Part shown: positions 8,006-17,367 of the stretch, in pieces | How positions within the stretch are numbered: position 1 is the stretch's first letter | How the letters are laid out: every line of letters starts with the position of its first letter | Source: Rhodobiaceae bacterium UBA6963 | Lineage (GTDB): Bacteria > Pseudomonadota > Alphaproteobacteria > RS24 | DNA: 47,568 nucleotides | Assembly: GCA_002450335.1 (NCBI GenBank) | Contig: DJZB01000009.1 | Coordinates: 10,879 to 58,446 of the forward strand | Reading direction: 5' to 3' | Translations under genes and position numbers: made by a program | The notes under the pieces: generated by a model | What the model was told of the DNA's origin: nothing | The model's database searches: none | What the model saw: the letters and a program-made list of their open reading frames with translations, nothing else

Positions 8006-8701
8006 TTAGTGGCGTAAAGTTGTCAGGTCAGGACAGTCAAATTTTAGCTTCTGAATAATGACGCGCTCTTCCGCGAGCAGGGGCGCAAGCTGTGCATGCT
8101 CCTCAATACGCTTTTTCAACCCGTAAAGTGTTGGCGAGTCGGCTTGTGTCAGGCGATAGCCTGCATGTTCGACATTAAAGAAATGCGTGACCACCCCAAT
8201 ATCAGCAATGGACAAGGCGTCCCCGACCAACCAATCTCGCCCGCCAAGGATAGGTTCAATATAAGCAATAACCTCTTCCATAAGCTTAAACGCTGTTTTG
8301 ACCTTTTCAGCATCATGGGTTTCACCCCGCGCCCAAGAGAAGAAAACATTGCCAAACACCCCAAAGGTGCAATTCTGAGCAATGAAGGTATCACCATATT
8401 CTTCAAGCCAGAGCGCTTGCCCATAATCCATAGGATCCGCAGGATAAAGCGACGGGCTTGGTTGGTGCTTTTCAATAAATGCAGCAATCGCAGAACTATC
8501 GGCAAGGGCAAGCTCCCTGCCATCATCCTCAATCACCAAAGCGGGAATTTTTTTGAGAGGGTGAATTTTCTCATAACCCTCAGGCACTCCTAAAGGAGAA
8601 ACATTGGTATCAATTTCATAATCGATATTTTTCAGCGCCAATATCATTCTTACTTTACGCACAAATGGAGACAGCATCGCCCCATATAATTTCAACTTCA
8701 T
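8006..8701 (-). CDS. Glutathione S-transferase
   Basis: 231-residue cytosolic GST. The N-terminal domain begins KLYGAMLSPFVRKV, with Ser11 as the probable catalytic residue; KKIPAL supplies the cis-Pro backbone contact and LADSSAIAAF the glutathione gamma-glutamyl contact. The C-terminal helical domain has SIADIG, the conserved N-cap motif. It would conjugate glutathione to electrophiles, perhaps dehalogenation or stress related. It converges with the Cys-type GST, but the two proteins differ in catalytic residue and are not recent duplicates by eye. Confidence 0.87.
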   Translation of the reverse strand: MKLKLYGAMLSPFVRKVRMILALKNIDYEIDTNVSPLGVPEGYEKIHPLKKIPALVIEDDGRELALADSSAIAAFIEKHQPSPSLYPADPMDYGQALWLEEYGDTFIAQNCTFGVFGNVFFSWARGETHDAEKVKTAFKLMEEVIAYIEPILGGRDWLVGDALSIADIGVVTHFFNVEHAGYRLTQADSPTLYGLKKRIEEHAQLAPLLAEERVIIQKLKFDCPDLTTLRH

Positions 8702-8778
8702 GTTTCATCCCTTAAACTCAATATCTCTAAAACCTATACAAACTTCACGAGATTAACAAACACTGATAATATGCTTCC

Positions 8779-9447
8779 ATGATTTGGGATTTGCCCATAC
8801 GCGTTTTTCATTGGCTGCTGGCTCTCAGCATTTCTGGCTCGTTCATAACGATTCAGAATGACTGGATGCTGGCGCATGAAAAATGTGGGCTAACAATTTT
8901 AGGCCTGATGGTCTTCAGGCTTATCTGGGGGGTCATAGGCTACCCGACGGCTCGCTTTGCGCAATTTGTGAAAGGGCCGCGCGCGATACTGGCCTATCTG
9001 CGCCAGCTTGCCGGAAATGAAAAAATCCACTCATTCGGGCATAATCCACTTGGCGCTTTATCGGTCATCGCTTTGCTGTTTGTTATAGTGATGCAGTCAC
9101 TATCCGGCACGCTATCCACGGATGATGTTTTTTATGACGGCCCACTTTATGCGGTCTTTCCCGCCTTTACAAAATTTGCCGGAAGCCTGCATCAATTTTT
9201 GCCGCCCTTTATTTTATCTCTCATCGGGCTGCATCTTGTTGCAATTTTCGTCCATCGCATTTTTTTCAAAGAGAAACTCACATCGCAAATGATTACGGGC
9301 AAAGCTCATTTTTCAGAAATAACAAAGGCGCAAAAGAATGAACGCGTTTTAGAAGATGAGAATCAACCTAAAAGCGCGCCCATAATCGGGCTTTCTCTTA
9401 TGGCAGTTTGTGTGGCGGCAAGCTGGAGTCTCACACTTATAAGCTAG
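8779..9447 (+). CDS. Cytochrome b561 family protein
   Basis: 222-residue membrane cytochrome b. WDLPIRVFHW at the N-terminus holds haem-ligand candidate His11, and His33 follows in the second segment. Further His residues sit in the fourth membrane helix (IGLHLVAIFVHR). Four hydrophobic helices are evident, plus a C-terminal hydrophobic stretch. Such proteins pass electrons from the quinol pool to periplasmic c-type cytochromes. The convergent class II cytochrome c gene 24 bases away is a plausible partner. Confidence 0.88.
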   Translation: MIWDLPIRVFHWLLALSISGSFITIQNDWMLAHEKCGLTILGLMVFRLIWGVIGYPTARFAQFVKGPRAILAYLRQLAGNEKIHSFGHNPLGALSVIALLFVIVMQSLSGTLSTDDVFYDGPLYAVFPAFTKFAGSLHQFLPPFILSLIGLHLVAIFVHRIFFKEKLTSQMITGKAHFSEITKAQKNERVLEDENQPKSAPIIGLSLMAVCVAASWSLTLIS

Positions 9448-9471
9448 CTAATAAGCTCACCATATTGCGCT

Positions 9472-9936
9472 TTATTTTTTGCGGTATTTCTTATGACAGG
9501 CTTTGCAACTCGCACCTACACCGCCAATCGCCGTTTTAACGAGACTAATATCATTTTGTTCAGCCGCATTTTGAAGCTCTAAAGACGCTTCTTCAAATAC
9601 GAGAGCCGCAGATTTAAAGCCTTCAAAATCCGTCCAAATATTGGGCTTGGCTTCATCATTATCGCTATCACTACCAAACGGAAACGCCTCCGGCATATCT
9701 TTGGCCCATTTCACCAAAACTGTCGCTTCGGCTTTGATAGCTTGATAATCCTGTGCAGGTAAGTATTCGCGGTAAAGTGCTTTCATAGACGCACCGCTGG
9801 CTTTAAACCTTTTCTTTCTTTCTTCTTGAGCGGTTTTAATAGCGTCGTCGCTTTGCGCCATTAGCGGCTGAAATCCTGCCAGTGTGACCCCAATGAGTAC
9901 GGGAATACCGACCAATATCATTATTCTTTTAAACAC
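9472..9936 (-). CDS. Class II cytochrome c (cytochrome c'/c-556 type)
   Basis: 154-residue periplasmic cytochrome. A signal peptide spans roughly residues 1-27 (basic start, hydrophobic core, LMAQS cleavage region). The haem-binding CKACH is at the very C-terminus (144-148) followed by KKYRKK, the arrangement that defines class II cytochromes c with a four-helix bundle. Probably an electron carrier, or a nitric-oxide-binding protein if five-coordinate. It lies tail-to-tail with cytochrome b561. Confidence 0.88.
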   Translation of the reverse strand: MFKRIMILVGIPVLIGVTLAGFQPLMAQSDDAIKTAQEERKKRFKASGASMKALYREYLPAQDYQAIKAEATVLVKWAKDMPEAFPFGSDSDNDEAKPNIWTDFEGFKSAALVFEEASLELQNAAEQNDISLVKTAIGGVGASCKACHKKYRKK

Positions 9937-9981
9937 TTATCCCTCCAAGAATGTTTGAGCGTTCTTACTATTTCACTAATT

Positions 9982-11484
9982 TTAAGCCTCGTCATGCAAA
10001 ATTTTAGAAATCGCCCCCGACCAGCGCGTTAAAATCATTTGGCGTCGCGATGCTGGCATTTGCGGGGCAAAACTTCTATCGAGTTGCCATTTCGCCGTAA
10101 TATCTTCAAGCCTATCAAAAAGGCCCAGCTGTAATCCGGCAAGATAGGCCACGCCAAGCGCTGTTGTTTCAATCGTTACCGGACGGTCAATCGGGATATT
10201 GGTAATATCCGACAGGTTCTGCACAAACCATTTATTATTCACCATGCCGCCATCAACCCGTAAATGTGACGGGGAGGACAGCCCCTGCGCGGCCATATCA
10301 GAACGCATCGCCAATAAAAGATCTTCCGTTTGTAACGAAACCGCTTGCAAAGCGGCATGAGCAATTTCGGCTCTCCCCGCATTTCTGGTCAGCCCCATAA
10401 TGGCGGCACGCGCTTCAGGCCGCCAATGCGGTGCGCCAAGTCCGGTAAAGGCCGGTATCAGAACAACTTCATTATCCGGGTCGGCAGCTTCGGCCAGCGC
10501 CTCGGTTTCAGATGAGTCCCGTACCATATTCAGCCCATCCCGCAACCATTGAATAATCGCACCGGCCATAAAGATGCTGCCTTCCAGCGCATAAACTGTC
10601 TCACCGTTTAACCGATAGGCAATGGTGGAGATGAGTTTATTGTTAGATTGCACCTGATGCGACCCTGTATTCACCAAAGCAAAACACCCTGTCCCATAGG
10701 TTGATTTCATCATCCCTTCTTGAAAACAAGCCTGCCCAAAAGCGGCGGCTTGCTGGTCTCCAGCGACCCCTGCAATTGGAATTTCAGCATCAAAAAGACC
10801 GGCTGCCGTAACCCCAAAATCATCGGCACATTCTTTTACCTCGGGCAGGAGTGCCGCAGGAATATCAAAAAGGCGCAACATGGTCTCGTCCCACTGCCCT
10901 GTCGCGATATTATAGAGGCTTGTGCGCGATGCATTGGTCACATCCGTGGCATGCACTTTACCACCGGTCAAATTCCAGATAAGCCAGCTATCCACTGTGC
11001 CGAATGCCAACGCGCCAGCTTCAGCCGCTTCACGCGCGCCCTCAACATTAGTCAATATCCAGTTAATTTTCCCCGCCGAGAAATAAGCATCCAACAGCAA
11101 TCCCGTGCGGGCATGCACTGCTTCTTCATGCCCTTGGCGTTTGAGCGCATCACAGAAATCTGCGGTACGGCGGTCCTGCCAGACAATCGCTGGATGGACA
11201 GGTTTTCCGGTCTGGCGGTTCCAGAGAATTGTTGTTTCCCTTTGATTACTAATTCCAATACCCACAACCTCAATATTCGGCACACGTTTTAGTGCCTGAC
11301 GGCACATGGACAGCGTATCTTGCCAAATGTCGTCGGGGTCATGCTCGACCCAGCCGGAATCAGGGTAGTGCTGTGTCAGTTCTTTTTGTGCGATTGACAA
11401 TGCTTGACCTGATTGTGACAGCACCACCGCTCGGCTGGAGGTCGTACCTTGATCAATACTGAGAATAACTTTATCGCTCATCAT
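9982..11484 (-). CDS. glpK: Glycerol kinase
   Basis: 500-residue FGGY-family kinase of full length. The phosphate-binding DQGTTSSRA is at the N-terminus, GISNQRET and WQDRRT follow, then GVAGDQQAAAFGQ, and DGGM in the C-terminal ATPase half. It converts glycerol to sn-glycerol-3-phosphate in the cytoplasm. No glpF, glpD or glpR gene is adjacent, so this is a stand-alone copy. It is divergent from nadK across 71 bases. An adjacent Met pair allows a start at 11484 or 11481. Confidence 0.95.
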   Translation of the reverse strand: MMSDKVILSIDQGTTSSRAVVLSQSGQALSIAQKELTQHYPDSGWVEHDPDDIWQDTLSMCRQALKRVPNIEVVGIGISNQRETTILWNRQTGKPVHPAIVWQDRRTADFCDALKRQGHEEAVHARTGLLLDAYFSAGKINWILTNVEGAREAAEAGALAFGTVDSWLIWNLTGGKVHATDVTNASRTSLYNIATGQWDETMLRLFDIPAALLPEVKECADDFGVTAAGLFDAEIPIAGVAGDQQAAAFGQACFQEGMMKSTYGTGCFALVNTGSHQVQSNNKLISTIAYRLNGETVYALEGSIFMAGAIIQWLRDGLNMVRDSSETEALAEAADPDNEVVLIPAFTGLGAPHWRPEARAAIMGLTRNAGRAEIAHAALQAVSLQTEDLLLAMRSDMAAQGLSSPSHLRVDGGMVNNKWFVQNLSDITNIPIDRPVTIETTALGVAYLAGLQLGLFDRLEDITAKWQLDRSFAPQMPASRRQMILTRWSGAISKILHDEA

Positions 11485-11555
11485 GCTTTCATATCAAAAT
11501 TATTGACGAGTCACACCTTTTACGTTTTGTTTTATTTAAAAGAGGAATCCCGCAT

Positions 11556-12314
11556 ATGAAGATAGCGTTGACCGCAACAGACCAGCCCAAGGCGCAAGAG
11601 GCTCATGCCGAACTTTCCAAACGTTATGATATTGTCGATGCATCTGATGCAGACATCATCATCGCACTCGGCGGTGACGGTCTCATGTTGCAATGCCTCA
11701 AAAAAAGCATGGACACCCATCAGAAAATTTTTGGCATGCATTGTGGCTCTGTAGGCTTTTTGATGAATAATTACAGCGCAGACAATCTCGAAGAGAGGCT
11801 GGCAGCCGCCGTTGAGAATAAACTAAGCCCACTAAAAATGACGGCGACTGACATTGAAGGCACTAAACAAGAGGCGCGGGCTATTAATGAAGTTTCTTTA
11901 TTACGCAAATCCGCGCAAGCCGCACATTTGAAAATCATGGTTGATGACCGTGAAAGATTGTCTGAACTTGCCTGTGACGGCGTGATGGTCGCGACACCGG
12001 CAGGAAGTACGGCTTATAATCTATCTGCCCATGGCCCTATTCTGCCTATTAACGCGCCGCTTTTGGCATTAACCCCGATTTCCGCTTTTCGCCCTCGGCG
12101 TTGGCGTGGTGCACTTTTGCCCGACATAGCCAAAGTAACAATCCAATGTCTTGATTATCAAAAACGCCCGGTCAGTGCCATGGCAGATAATTTTGAGATT
12201 TTAAATGTAACTGAGGTTGATATTGAGCAGGATAAATCAACTGAGCTGAAAATATTATTTGATGCTGACCATAATCTTGATGAACGTATTCTTAACGAGC
12301 AATTTGTTAATTAA
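11556..12314 (+). CDS. nadK: NAD kinase
   Basis: 252-residue NAD kinase that phosphorylates NAD to NADP. It has the GGDG motif (residues 39-42), NEVSLLR, and TPAGSTAYNLSAHGP, the conserved NAD-binding segment. The length is normal for the compact alphaproteobacterial form. AGAGGAATCCC upstream supplies a ribosome-binding site for ATG 11556. Its TAA overlaps the convergent MFS stop by 3 bases. Confidence 0.95.
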   Translation: MKIALTATDQPKAQEAHAELSKRYDIVDASDADIIIALGGDGLMLQCLKKSMDTHQKIFGMHCGSVGFLMNNYSADNLEERLAAAVENKLSPLKMTATDIEGTKQEARAINEVSLLRKSAQAAHLKIMVDDRERLSELACDGVMVATPAGSTAYNLSAHGPILPINAPLLALTPISAFRPRRWRGALLPDIAKVTIQCLDYQKRPVSAMADNFEILNVTEVDIEQDKSTELKILFDADHNLDERILNEQFVN

Positions 12315-13549
12315 ACAGTTTCTTTTCGGTACCCCAAACCACGCTTGATTATTAAAGTCATTAAAAGTAGCGATAGCGTGAACAAGGTAATAGCGAGGCT
12401 CAACCCTACGAGATTATCAAAAGTCCAGCCACTATCCAGCAAGATACCTGAAACCCACGGCGCGAGAGACGTTGCAAAAATAAAAAAAGCGCCGGTTAGA
12501 GATTTAATTGAGCCAAGAAATTTTGTGCCGTAAAGCTCCGGCCACAAACTTGCGCCGCATGTGCCCGTCGACCCGACATTCATCCCAACAAGCGACATGT
12601 AACAAAATAGCGCTAAAGTCTCAGGTAGGGCATGAGAATTTAACAAGAAAATATAAGCACCAATTATGGGAATGGCTGTAAAAGGCAAAACAGTAACTGC
12701 TGAAAAACGGTCAATCATAAAGCCCGTAAACAAGGATATAAAAACCTTGATAACTGCATAAAGCATGAATGCTGAAGCAAGCGTAGAAATATCCCAACCT
12801 CTTTCAGCCACCATAACCGTGTGCTGGAAATAGAGCCCCGTCAAAAGAAGCGGCGATGATAATACAAACAGAGTGAAAGGATAAAATGTCCAGTCCTTGA
12901 GAACCTGCATACGGGACATGCCTGTTTCAACTTCTAGGTCAGTTCCGTCTTCATTGGAGATAGAGGGAACGGGTTGAGCCTTGCCCAACCAAAGCACCAG
13001 AGGCCAGCCGATAAACAGCAGGAACAGACCAAAGGCCAGCCAACTTTGTTGCCAGCCCAAATTAAGAATAAGAAACACTGCAATTATCGGATAAAGCCCC
13101 TCACTCAATGGAAGCCCAGTCTGAGCCAATGCCAAAGCCCGCCCACGATTTTTATTATAGGCGCGGGCAATTGCAGTACCTGCAGTGTGCGTACAAAGCC
13201 CCTGCCCAAAATGTCGGAGCATAAATAACGCAAGAAATAAGGTCACAATGTTTGAAGAGAACGCCATAAGAAAGCAGCTCGTAATGAGACCCAATAAAGT
13301 TAAGGAAGTAAAATAGGACAAGCGCATCCGGTCAATAAACAAACCAGACCACATCAACAGAAGACCGCTGGCCAGCGTCGCAATGGAATAAATAAGACCA
13401 AGGCTGGATTTACTTAAATCAAAACTTTGTAGGATCTCGTTATTATAAAGCGCGATAACATAAGTTTGTCCAAAGCCTGAGAAAGCCATAGCCATAATAC
13501 CAAAGCCGGTGAAGCGGGCATTTTTTTTAATAAACTCAGAATAAGTCAT
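12311..13549 (-). CDS. MFS transporter
   Basis: 412-residue major facilitator with about 12 hydrophobic helices. A loop 2-3 type motif (GLFIDRMRLS) follows helix 2, and a related one (GFMIDRFSAV) is in the second half. Charged loops are short, and a central cytoplasmic loop lies near residues 190-215. The substrate cannot be told; general resemblance is to the oxalate/formate-antiporter or monocarboxylate-like branch. It is downstream of the MATE gene on the same strand with a 43-base gap. Confidence 0.85.
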   Translation of the reverse strand: MTYSEFIKKNARFTGFGIMAMAFSGFGQTYVIALYNNEILQSFDLSKSSLGLIYSIATLASGLLLMWSGLFIDRMRLSYFTSLTLLGLITSCFLMAFSSNIVTLFLALFMLRHFGQGLCTHTAGTAIARAYNKNRGRALALAQTGLPLSEGLYPIIAVFLILNLGWQQSWLAFGLFLLFIGWPLVLWLGKAQPVPSISNEDGTDLEVETGMSRMQVLKDWTFYPFTLFVLSSPLLLTGLYFQHTVMVAERGWDISTLASAFMLYAVIKVFISLFTGFMIDRFSAVTVLPFTAIPIIGAYIFLLNSHALPETLALFCYMSLVGMNVGSTGTCGASLWPELYGTKFLGSIKSLTGAFFIFATSLAPWVSGILLDSGWTFDNLVGLSLAITLFTLSLLLMTLIIKRGLGYRKETV

Positions 13550-13592
13550 GGGTATGGATACTCGCGCCTCACTTCCACACTAAAAAAATACT

Positions 13593-14966
13593 TCATACAT
13601 GAACGGTTGCTTTACTCGCCTCATCGAGAGGCAGTTTTCTGTTCAACATAATATTTCTGTTAAGACAAAGCATGAGAGCAACCAATGAGCCGATAAATAA
13701 TCCGTCATAAAGACCAAAAACACCGCGCTCCAAGTAGATACCTGAAATATAGGAAACGGGGATCATCAAACAGCCAAAAGACATAAAGTGAATAACAGGT
13801 GCTGACCAGTTATCACCCCGCGCCCTAAATGACTGCGCAATAAGCGATTGTCCTGCATCCAGGAGAATGGCATAAGCTGCAAAAGATAAAACTTTAGCTG
13901 CCAATGAAGTCAGTTCGCTATCAGATGAATAAAATCCAACAATATAATCTGAATAAAAAATCATACAGAGTGTCAACGGGAACATAAGTGCAAATTGAGT
14001 TCCCAGCCCAATCCAGCCAAGCCGATAAACCTGACGCCAGTTACCGGCCCCATTAGCATTACCGACTCTGACAGCCGTTGCCGTACCGACCCCAAGGCCA
14101 AGCATAAAACACAGGCTGAAAAAATTCATCGTGATGGTATGGGTGGCCAAAGACAGTGTGCCAATCATCCCTGCAAAAATAGATAGGAACGAAAAGGCCG
14201 TATTTTCAATACCCATACTCAGCCCTGCGGCATACCCAATGCGTCGTTGTTCACGCGATGCACCGGGGTTACGAAGTGGTCGCTTGCGAACTGCATATTT
14301 TTGTTGGTCATGCATGAACCAGACGTAAGCAACAATCATAGACATCATCATAAAACGAACAATATTTGTTGCCCATGCCGAGCCCTCGGCACCCATTTCA
14401 GGAAACCCCATGCGACCGTTAATCAAAATATCATTAAGGTAAATATTCGCGACATTTACGATAAGAATGATAACCATGCCGGGTCGAACTCGATTTATAC
14501 CTTCCAGAAAATATCCTGTAGTGATCTGCAAGGCTATCAGCGGCATGCCAAAACCCATAATTAAAGATATCCTGCCCCCTGCCTCGGCAATCTCGGGCGG
14601 CTGCCCCAGAAAGGTCAAAAGCGTCTCCCCGCAGGCACAAATAGCAAGAGCTAAAAGCCCAAGCCCAAAAGCAAGAGGCAAAGACCGCCACCAGCTAGCC
14701 CCGCAATCCTCATAACGGCCTGCACCATAATGATTTGATACCTTGACCATTGTGCCAAGCAATAAGCCGACAATAAACAAGATGCAGATACTGCTCGGCA
14801 CAAGACCAATGCCCAGAAATGCCAGCTCATCGGACGCATATCGTCCGACCATAATCGTATCTACAACAGCAAGACTGAAAATCGCTACCCGACTGATAAC
14901 AACAGGCCAGGCTAGCTCAACCAGCGATGTAATCTCCTGCAACAAACTCCGCGGGGGGCGGCTCAT
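13593..14966 (-). CDS. MATE family efflux transporter
   Basis: 457-residue MATE/NorM-like Na+ or H+ coupled exporter with 12 hydrophobic segments. Typical elements are WPVVISR in helix 1, VDTIMVGRY, and the repeated GxATAVRVGNANGAG in the second half. The start chosen is ATG 14966, which overlaps the nitroreductase TGA as ATGA. An upstream TTG at 14978 is less likely. The tight coupling suggests joint expression with the nitroreductase, perhaps for xenobiotic handling. Confidence 0.88.
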   Translation of the reverse strand: MSRPPRSLLQEITSLVELAWPVVISRVAIFSLAVVDTIMVGRYASDELAFLGIGLVPSSICILFIVGLLLGTMVKVSNHYGAGRYEDCGASWWRSLPLAFGLGLLALAICACGETLLTFLGQPPEIAEAGGRISLIMGFGMPLIALQITTGYFLEGINRVRPGMVIILIVNVANIYLNDILINGRMGFPEMGAEGSAWATNIVRFMMMSMIVAYVWFMHDQQKYAVRKRPLRNPGASREQRRIGYAAGLSMGIENTAFSFLSIFAGMIGTLSLATHTITMNFFSLCFMLGLGVGTATAVRVGNANGAGNWRQVYRLGWIGLGTQFALMFPLTLCMIFYSDYIVGFYSSDSELTSLAAKVLSFAAYAILLDAGQSLIAQSFRARGDNWSAPVIHFMSFGCLMIPVSYISGIYLERGVFGLYDGLFIGSLVALMLCLNRNIMLNRKLPLDEASKATVHV

Positions 14967-15550
14967 TGAGAAAGCCAATGGGTTAAAACGTCTTGAAGTT
15001 CAGGTCTTGCCCGTTCCTTTGGGGCTTCCGACGCGGTACCAATATAAATGAAGCCTGCAATTTTTTCTTTTTCAGTAAGCGCCAATAATGAAGCGACTTT
15101 AATGTCATAAGCGATCCATTCAGTAAGCCATTGTGCAGCAAACCCCATACTCTGTGCTGCAGTGAGGAGGTTCTGACAAGCCGCCCCGGCAGACAAATAC
15201 TGCTCCCAGACAGGAATTTTGGGGTGTTCTTTTGGAGAAGCAACGACCCCAATCACAAGCGGCGCGCGCTGAAAGCGGTTCTCTTCCAGTTTCAATTCTT
15301 CATCTGTTGCGTCGGGTAAATTTTGCTTATGAATATCAGCAAAACCTTTACCTATTTTTTTACGCGCCTCATTTTCAAACACAATAAATCGCCAAGGCGC
15401 TAATTTGCCGTGGTCAGGCACACGTGCAGCAATTTCTATGAGGTCGTTAATTTGTAGCTCAGTCGGTCCGGGCGATGTCATATTTCGTGCCATAACGGAT
15501 CGACGTGATTTTAAAAACTCATGAAGCTGGGTTGTTTGATATTTAATCAT
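14963..15550 (-). CDS. Nitroreductase family protein
   Basis: 195-residue FMN-dependent oxidoreductase. SRRSVMARNM near the N-terminus binds the flavin phosphate, ARVPDHGKLAPWRF is the hallmark loop, and GAACQNLLTAAQSMGFAAQW forms the dimer/FMN helix. This fits the YdjA-like subgroup. It reduces nitro or quinone compounds with NAD(P)H. The frame could start at 15592, but ATG 15550 precedes the conserved fold. The stop overlaps the MATE start by 4 bases. Confidence 0.88.
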   Translation of the reverse strand: MIKYQTTQLHEFLKSRRSVMARNMTSPGPTELQINDLIEIAARVPDHGKLAPWRFIVFENEARKKIGKGFADIHKQNLPDATDEELKLEENRFQRAPLVIGVVASPKEHPKIPVWEQYLSAGAACQNLLTAAQSMGFAAQWLTEWIAYDIKVASLLALTEKEKIAGFIYIGTASEAPKERARPELQDVLTHWLSQ

Positions 15551-15648
15551 GAAGGTCTCGACGGAAACTTGAGTCAGCAAGATATAGGTCAATACCAGCT
15601 TTCCCCAAATTAAGGAACTGATTTGACAACTTGTAAACTGCCGGGGGA

Positions 15649-16278
15649 CTAGCCTGATTTAAAAATCGAGGTAATTTTTTTGAGTTTAGCGCTGATGCTG
15701 TGGCGTCTTTGTTCTTTTTTGACAACATCGTCACTTATTACCCAGTTCATCTGAACGACCCGACGCACACCGTCAAAGGACTTATGCCCGTGCCAGCTAT
15801 CTTTCGTGCAACGAAAAACAAGCAGTGTGCCCCAATTTGGATTAATTTCCTCAGCATAATCTTCAAGACTGTCAGGACTGTTAAGAACACGTAAGCGTCC
15901 GCCATCCTCCCCCCACGCCGCATCGTTCAGATACAACAAAACCGTCACGATTTTGCTGGCACTGTCACAATGAATTTGTCCGTTATGAGGCGCGCATCGA
16001 CCGCGCACAGTGTACATGGTGGGATATTTATCCAAATTAAGATTGAATTTTTCGCTGATGATTTCTCGAAATGTCGGCCCGTCCAAGGCCTCCATGAGTT
16101 GCTTGAAGGCCCCTTGAATTTTCAACTGGGAAGGCGGAAAACTTCCGGCACCGGAAATTTCAGGGAAATCGCTCGCTACATTTTCAAAAAATGAAGGCTC
16201 AACAAATTTCTCCAAAACGAGATAATCGTAAGGCGCAGTTTTCAACGCGGTATCTTTTAGAGCCTGATAATCAAACAT
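15649..16278 (-). CDS. 2-oxoglutarate/Fe(II)-dependent oxygenase
   Basis: 209-residue double-stranded beta-helix oxygenase. Iron ligands are visible as HCD (in GQIHCDSAS) and the distal His in DSWHGH, followed by an Arg in VRRVVQMNW that would bind 2-oxoglutarate. The pattern is the prolyl-4-hydroxylase-like P4Hc/PF13640 type, with ALKDTALKTAPYDYLVLEKF as a typical N-terminal lead. The substrate (protein side chain or small molecule) is not evident. It is divergent from an orphan secreted protein. Confidence 0.82.
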   Translation of the reverse strand: MFDYQALKDTALKTAPYDYLVLEKFVEPSFFENVASDFPEISGAGSFPPSQLKIQGAFKQLMEALDGPTFREIISEKFNLNLDKYPTMYTVRGRCAPHNGQIHCDSASKIVTVLLYLNDAAWGEDGGRLRVLNSPDSLEDYAEEINPNWGTLLVFRCTKDSWHGHKSFDGVRRVVQMNWVISDDVVKKEQRRHSISAKLKKITSIFKSG

Positions 16279-16476
16279 TTGTGCAAATCTTGTCTTAATA
16301 TATGAATTTTAAACATAGCATTGAAACAGCCAATAGAAAACATGTCCCAGCAAACACATTGATGCGGATATACTGGGTAAATGATAAACTGTTTTCATGA
16401 TAAAAATGAATAGCTAACAAATTTTTTTGCCGTCGCCGGACAAAATATTTAACAAAAACCAAGGCCTCGACAATCC

Positions 16477-17361
16477 ATGCGCTTTTTATATCAACCAAAT
16501 GCAAAATTTAATTTTTGCAAATCAGGCTTGTGCCGACATTTTCTCTTTTTGGGGAGCATTATGTGCTGTCTGCAATACATCCTAACCTCGCCACTAATGG
16601 CAGGTGCGTGGGTAAACACCCCGGAGCAAATAAAACTTTTTCTTACCCAGCAAACAAGACGTGAAGAAGTCGAAAAAAGCGCATTATCATCCCCTTTTCG
16701 GGACATTAGAAATATAACTGAAAATCACGCCTATATTGAATATGGATGGCACCCAGAAATCACCCTGACAGGAAATATCGTCATCAGTGATCATCAAATG
16801 GGCAAAAATAATCAAAGAACGCAATGGCTGGAGGTCGGGGTGAGACACAAAGCCGACTGGGCTAAGACGAATATTATTCCATTAAAATTCGATTTTCGTC
16901 ATCAACATAAAAATATCAGTAAAGCTGCCTCTATCAAACTCGGCTTGGTTCGGGACGAAGGGTATGACACGAGAACAGGTTTAAATATAGCTCTGTCACA
17001 AGGGGAAAAAATTCAGATATCAAGATTTAATTATCTGGAATTACTTCTAGAAATTAACCAAGAACTGATACTTTGGTCTTCTGAAGATGGTTTTTATCGC
17101 GCACATAATAAAATCATATTGAGTAAAAAAGGAGTTTCTCTGAATTATCACCGTTTAGATAGCTTCGGTTTCGGAGAAAATTCTCAGAGTGAACATATTG
17201 ACTATTTTGAGTTTGAATTCCCTGCGGCTCTTCTTTTTGGAGAAACTTTGCCAAAAACCACGTTTGTTAAAATCGGCAGAGGGGAGAATACCCGTAAAGG
17301 GACTCAAACCAGTTCCGGCAACAGTGTTTATCTTCAGCTAAAATTTGACCTAATACCCTAA
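16477..17361 (+). CDS. Orphan secreted protein, probable outer-membrane beta-barrel
   Basis: 294-residue protein I do not recognise. A hydrophobic N-terminal stretch (about residues 20-43) ending in MAGAW looks like a signal peptide; an internal ATG at 16561 gives an alternative shorter start. The mature part is rich in alternating polar/hydrophobic strands (HAYIEYGWHPEITLTGNIVIS, QTSSGNSVYLQLKF), as in small beta-barrels, and ends in LKFDLIP. Base composition is more A+T-rich than its neighbours. The function is unknown; an outer-membrane location is inferred only from pattern. Confidence 0.6.
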   Translation: MRFLYQPNAKFNFCKSGLCRHFLFLGSIMCCLQYILTSPLMAGAWVNTPEQIKLFLTQQTRREEVEKSALSSPFRDIRNITENHAYIEYGWHPEITLTGNIVISDHQMGKNNQRTQWLEVGVRHKADWAKTNIIPLKFDFRHQHKNISKAASIKLGLVRDEGYDTRTGLNIALSQGEKIQISRFNYLELLLEINQELILWSSEDGFYRAHNKIILSKKGVSLNYHRLDSFGFGENSQSEHIDYFEFEFPAALLFGETLPKTTFVKIGRGENTRKGTQTSSGNSVYLQLKFDLIP

Positions 17362-17367
17362 AAAAAT

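Noticed and set aside
10720..11292. 190-codon plus-strand frame inside glpK
   Set aside because: Fully antisense to conserved GlpK motifs, with no recognisable domain or ribosome-binding site.
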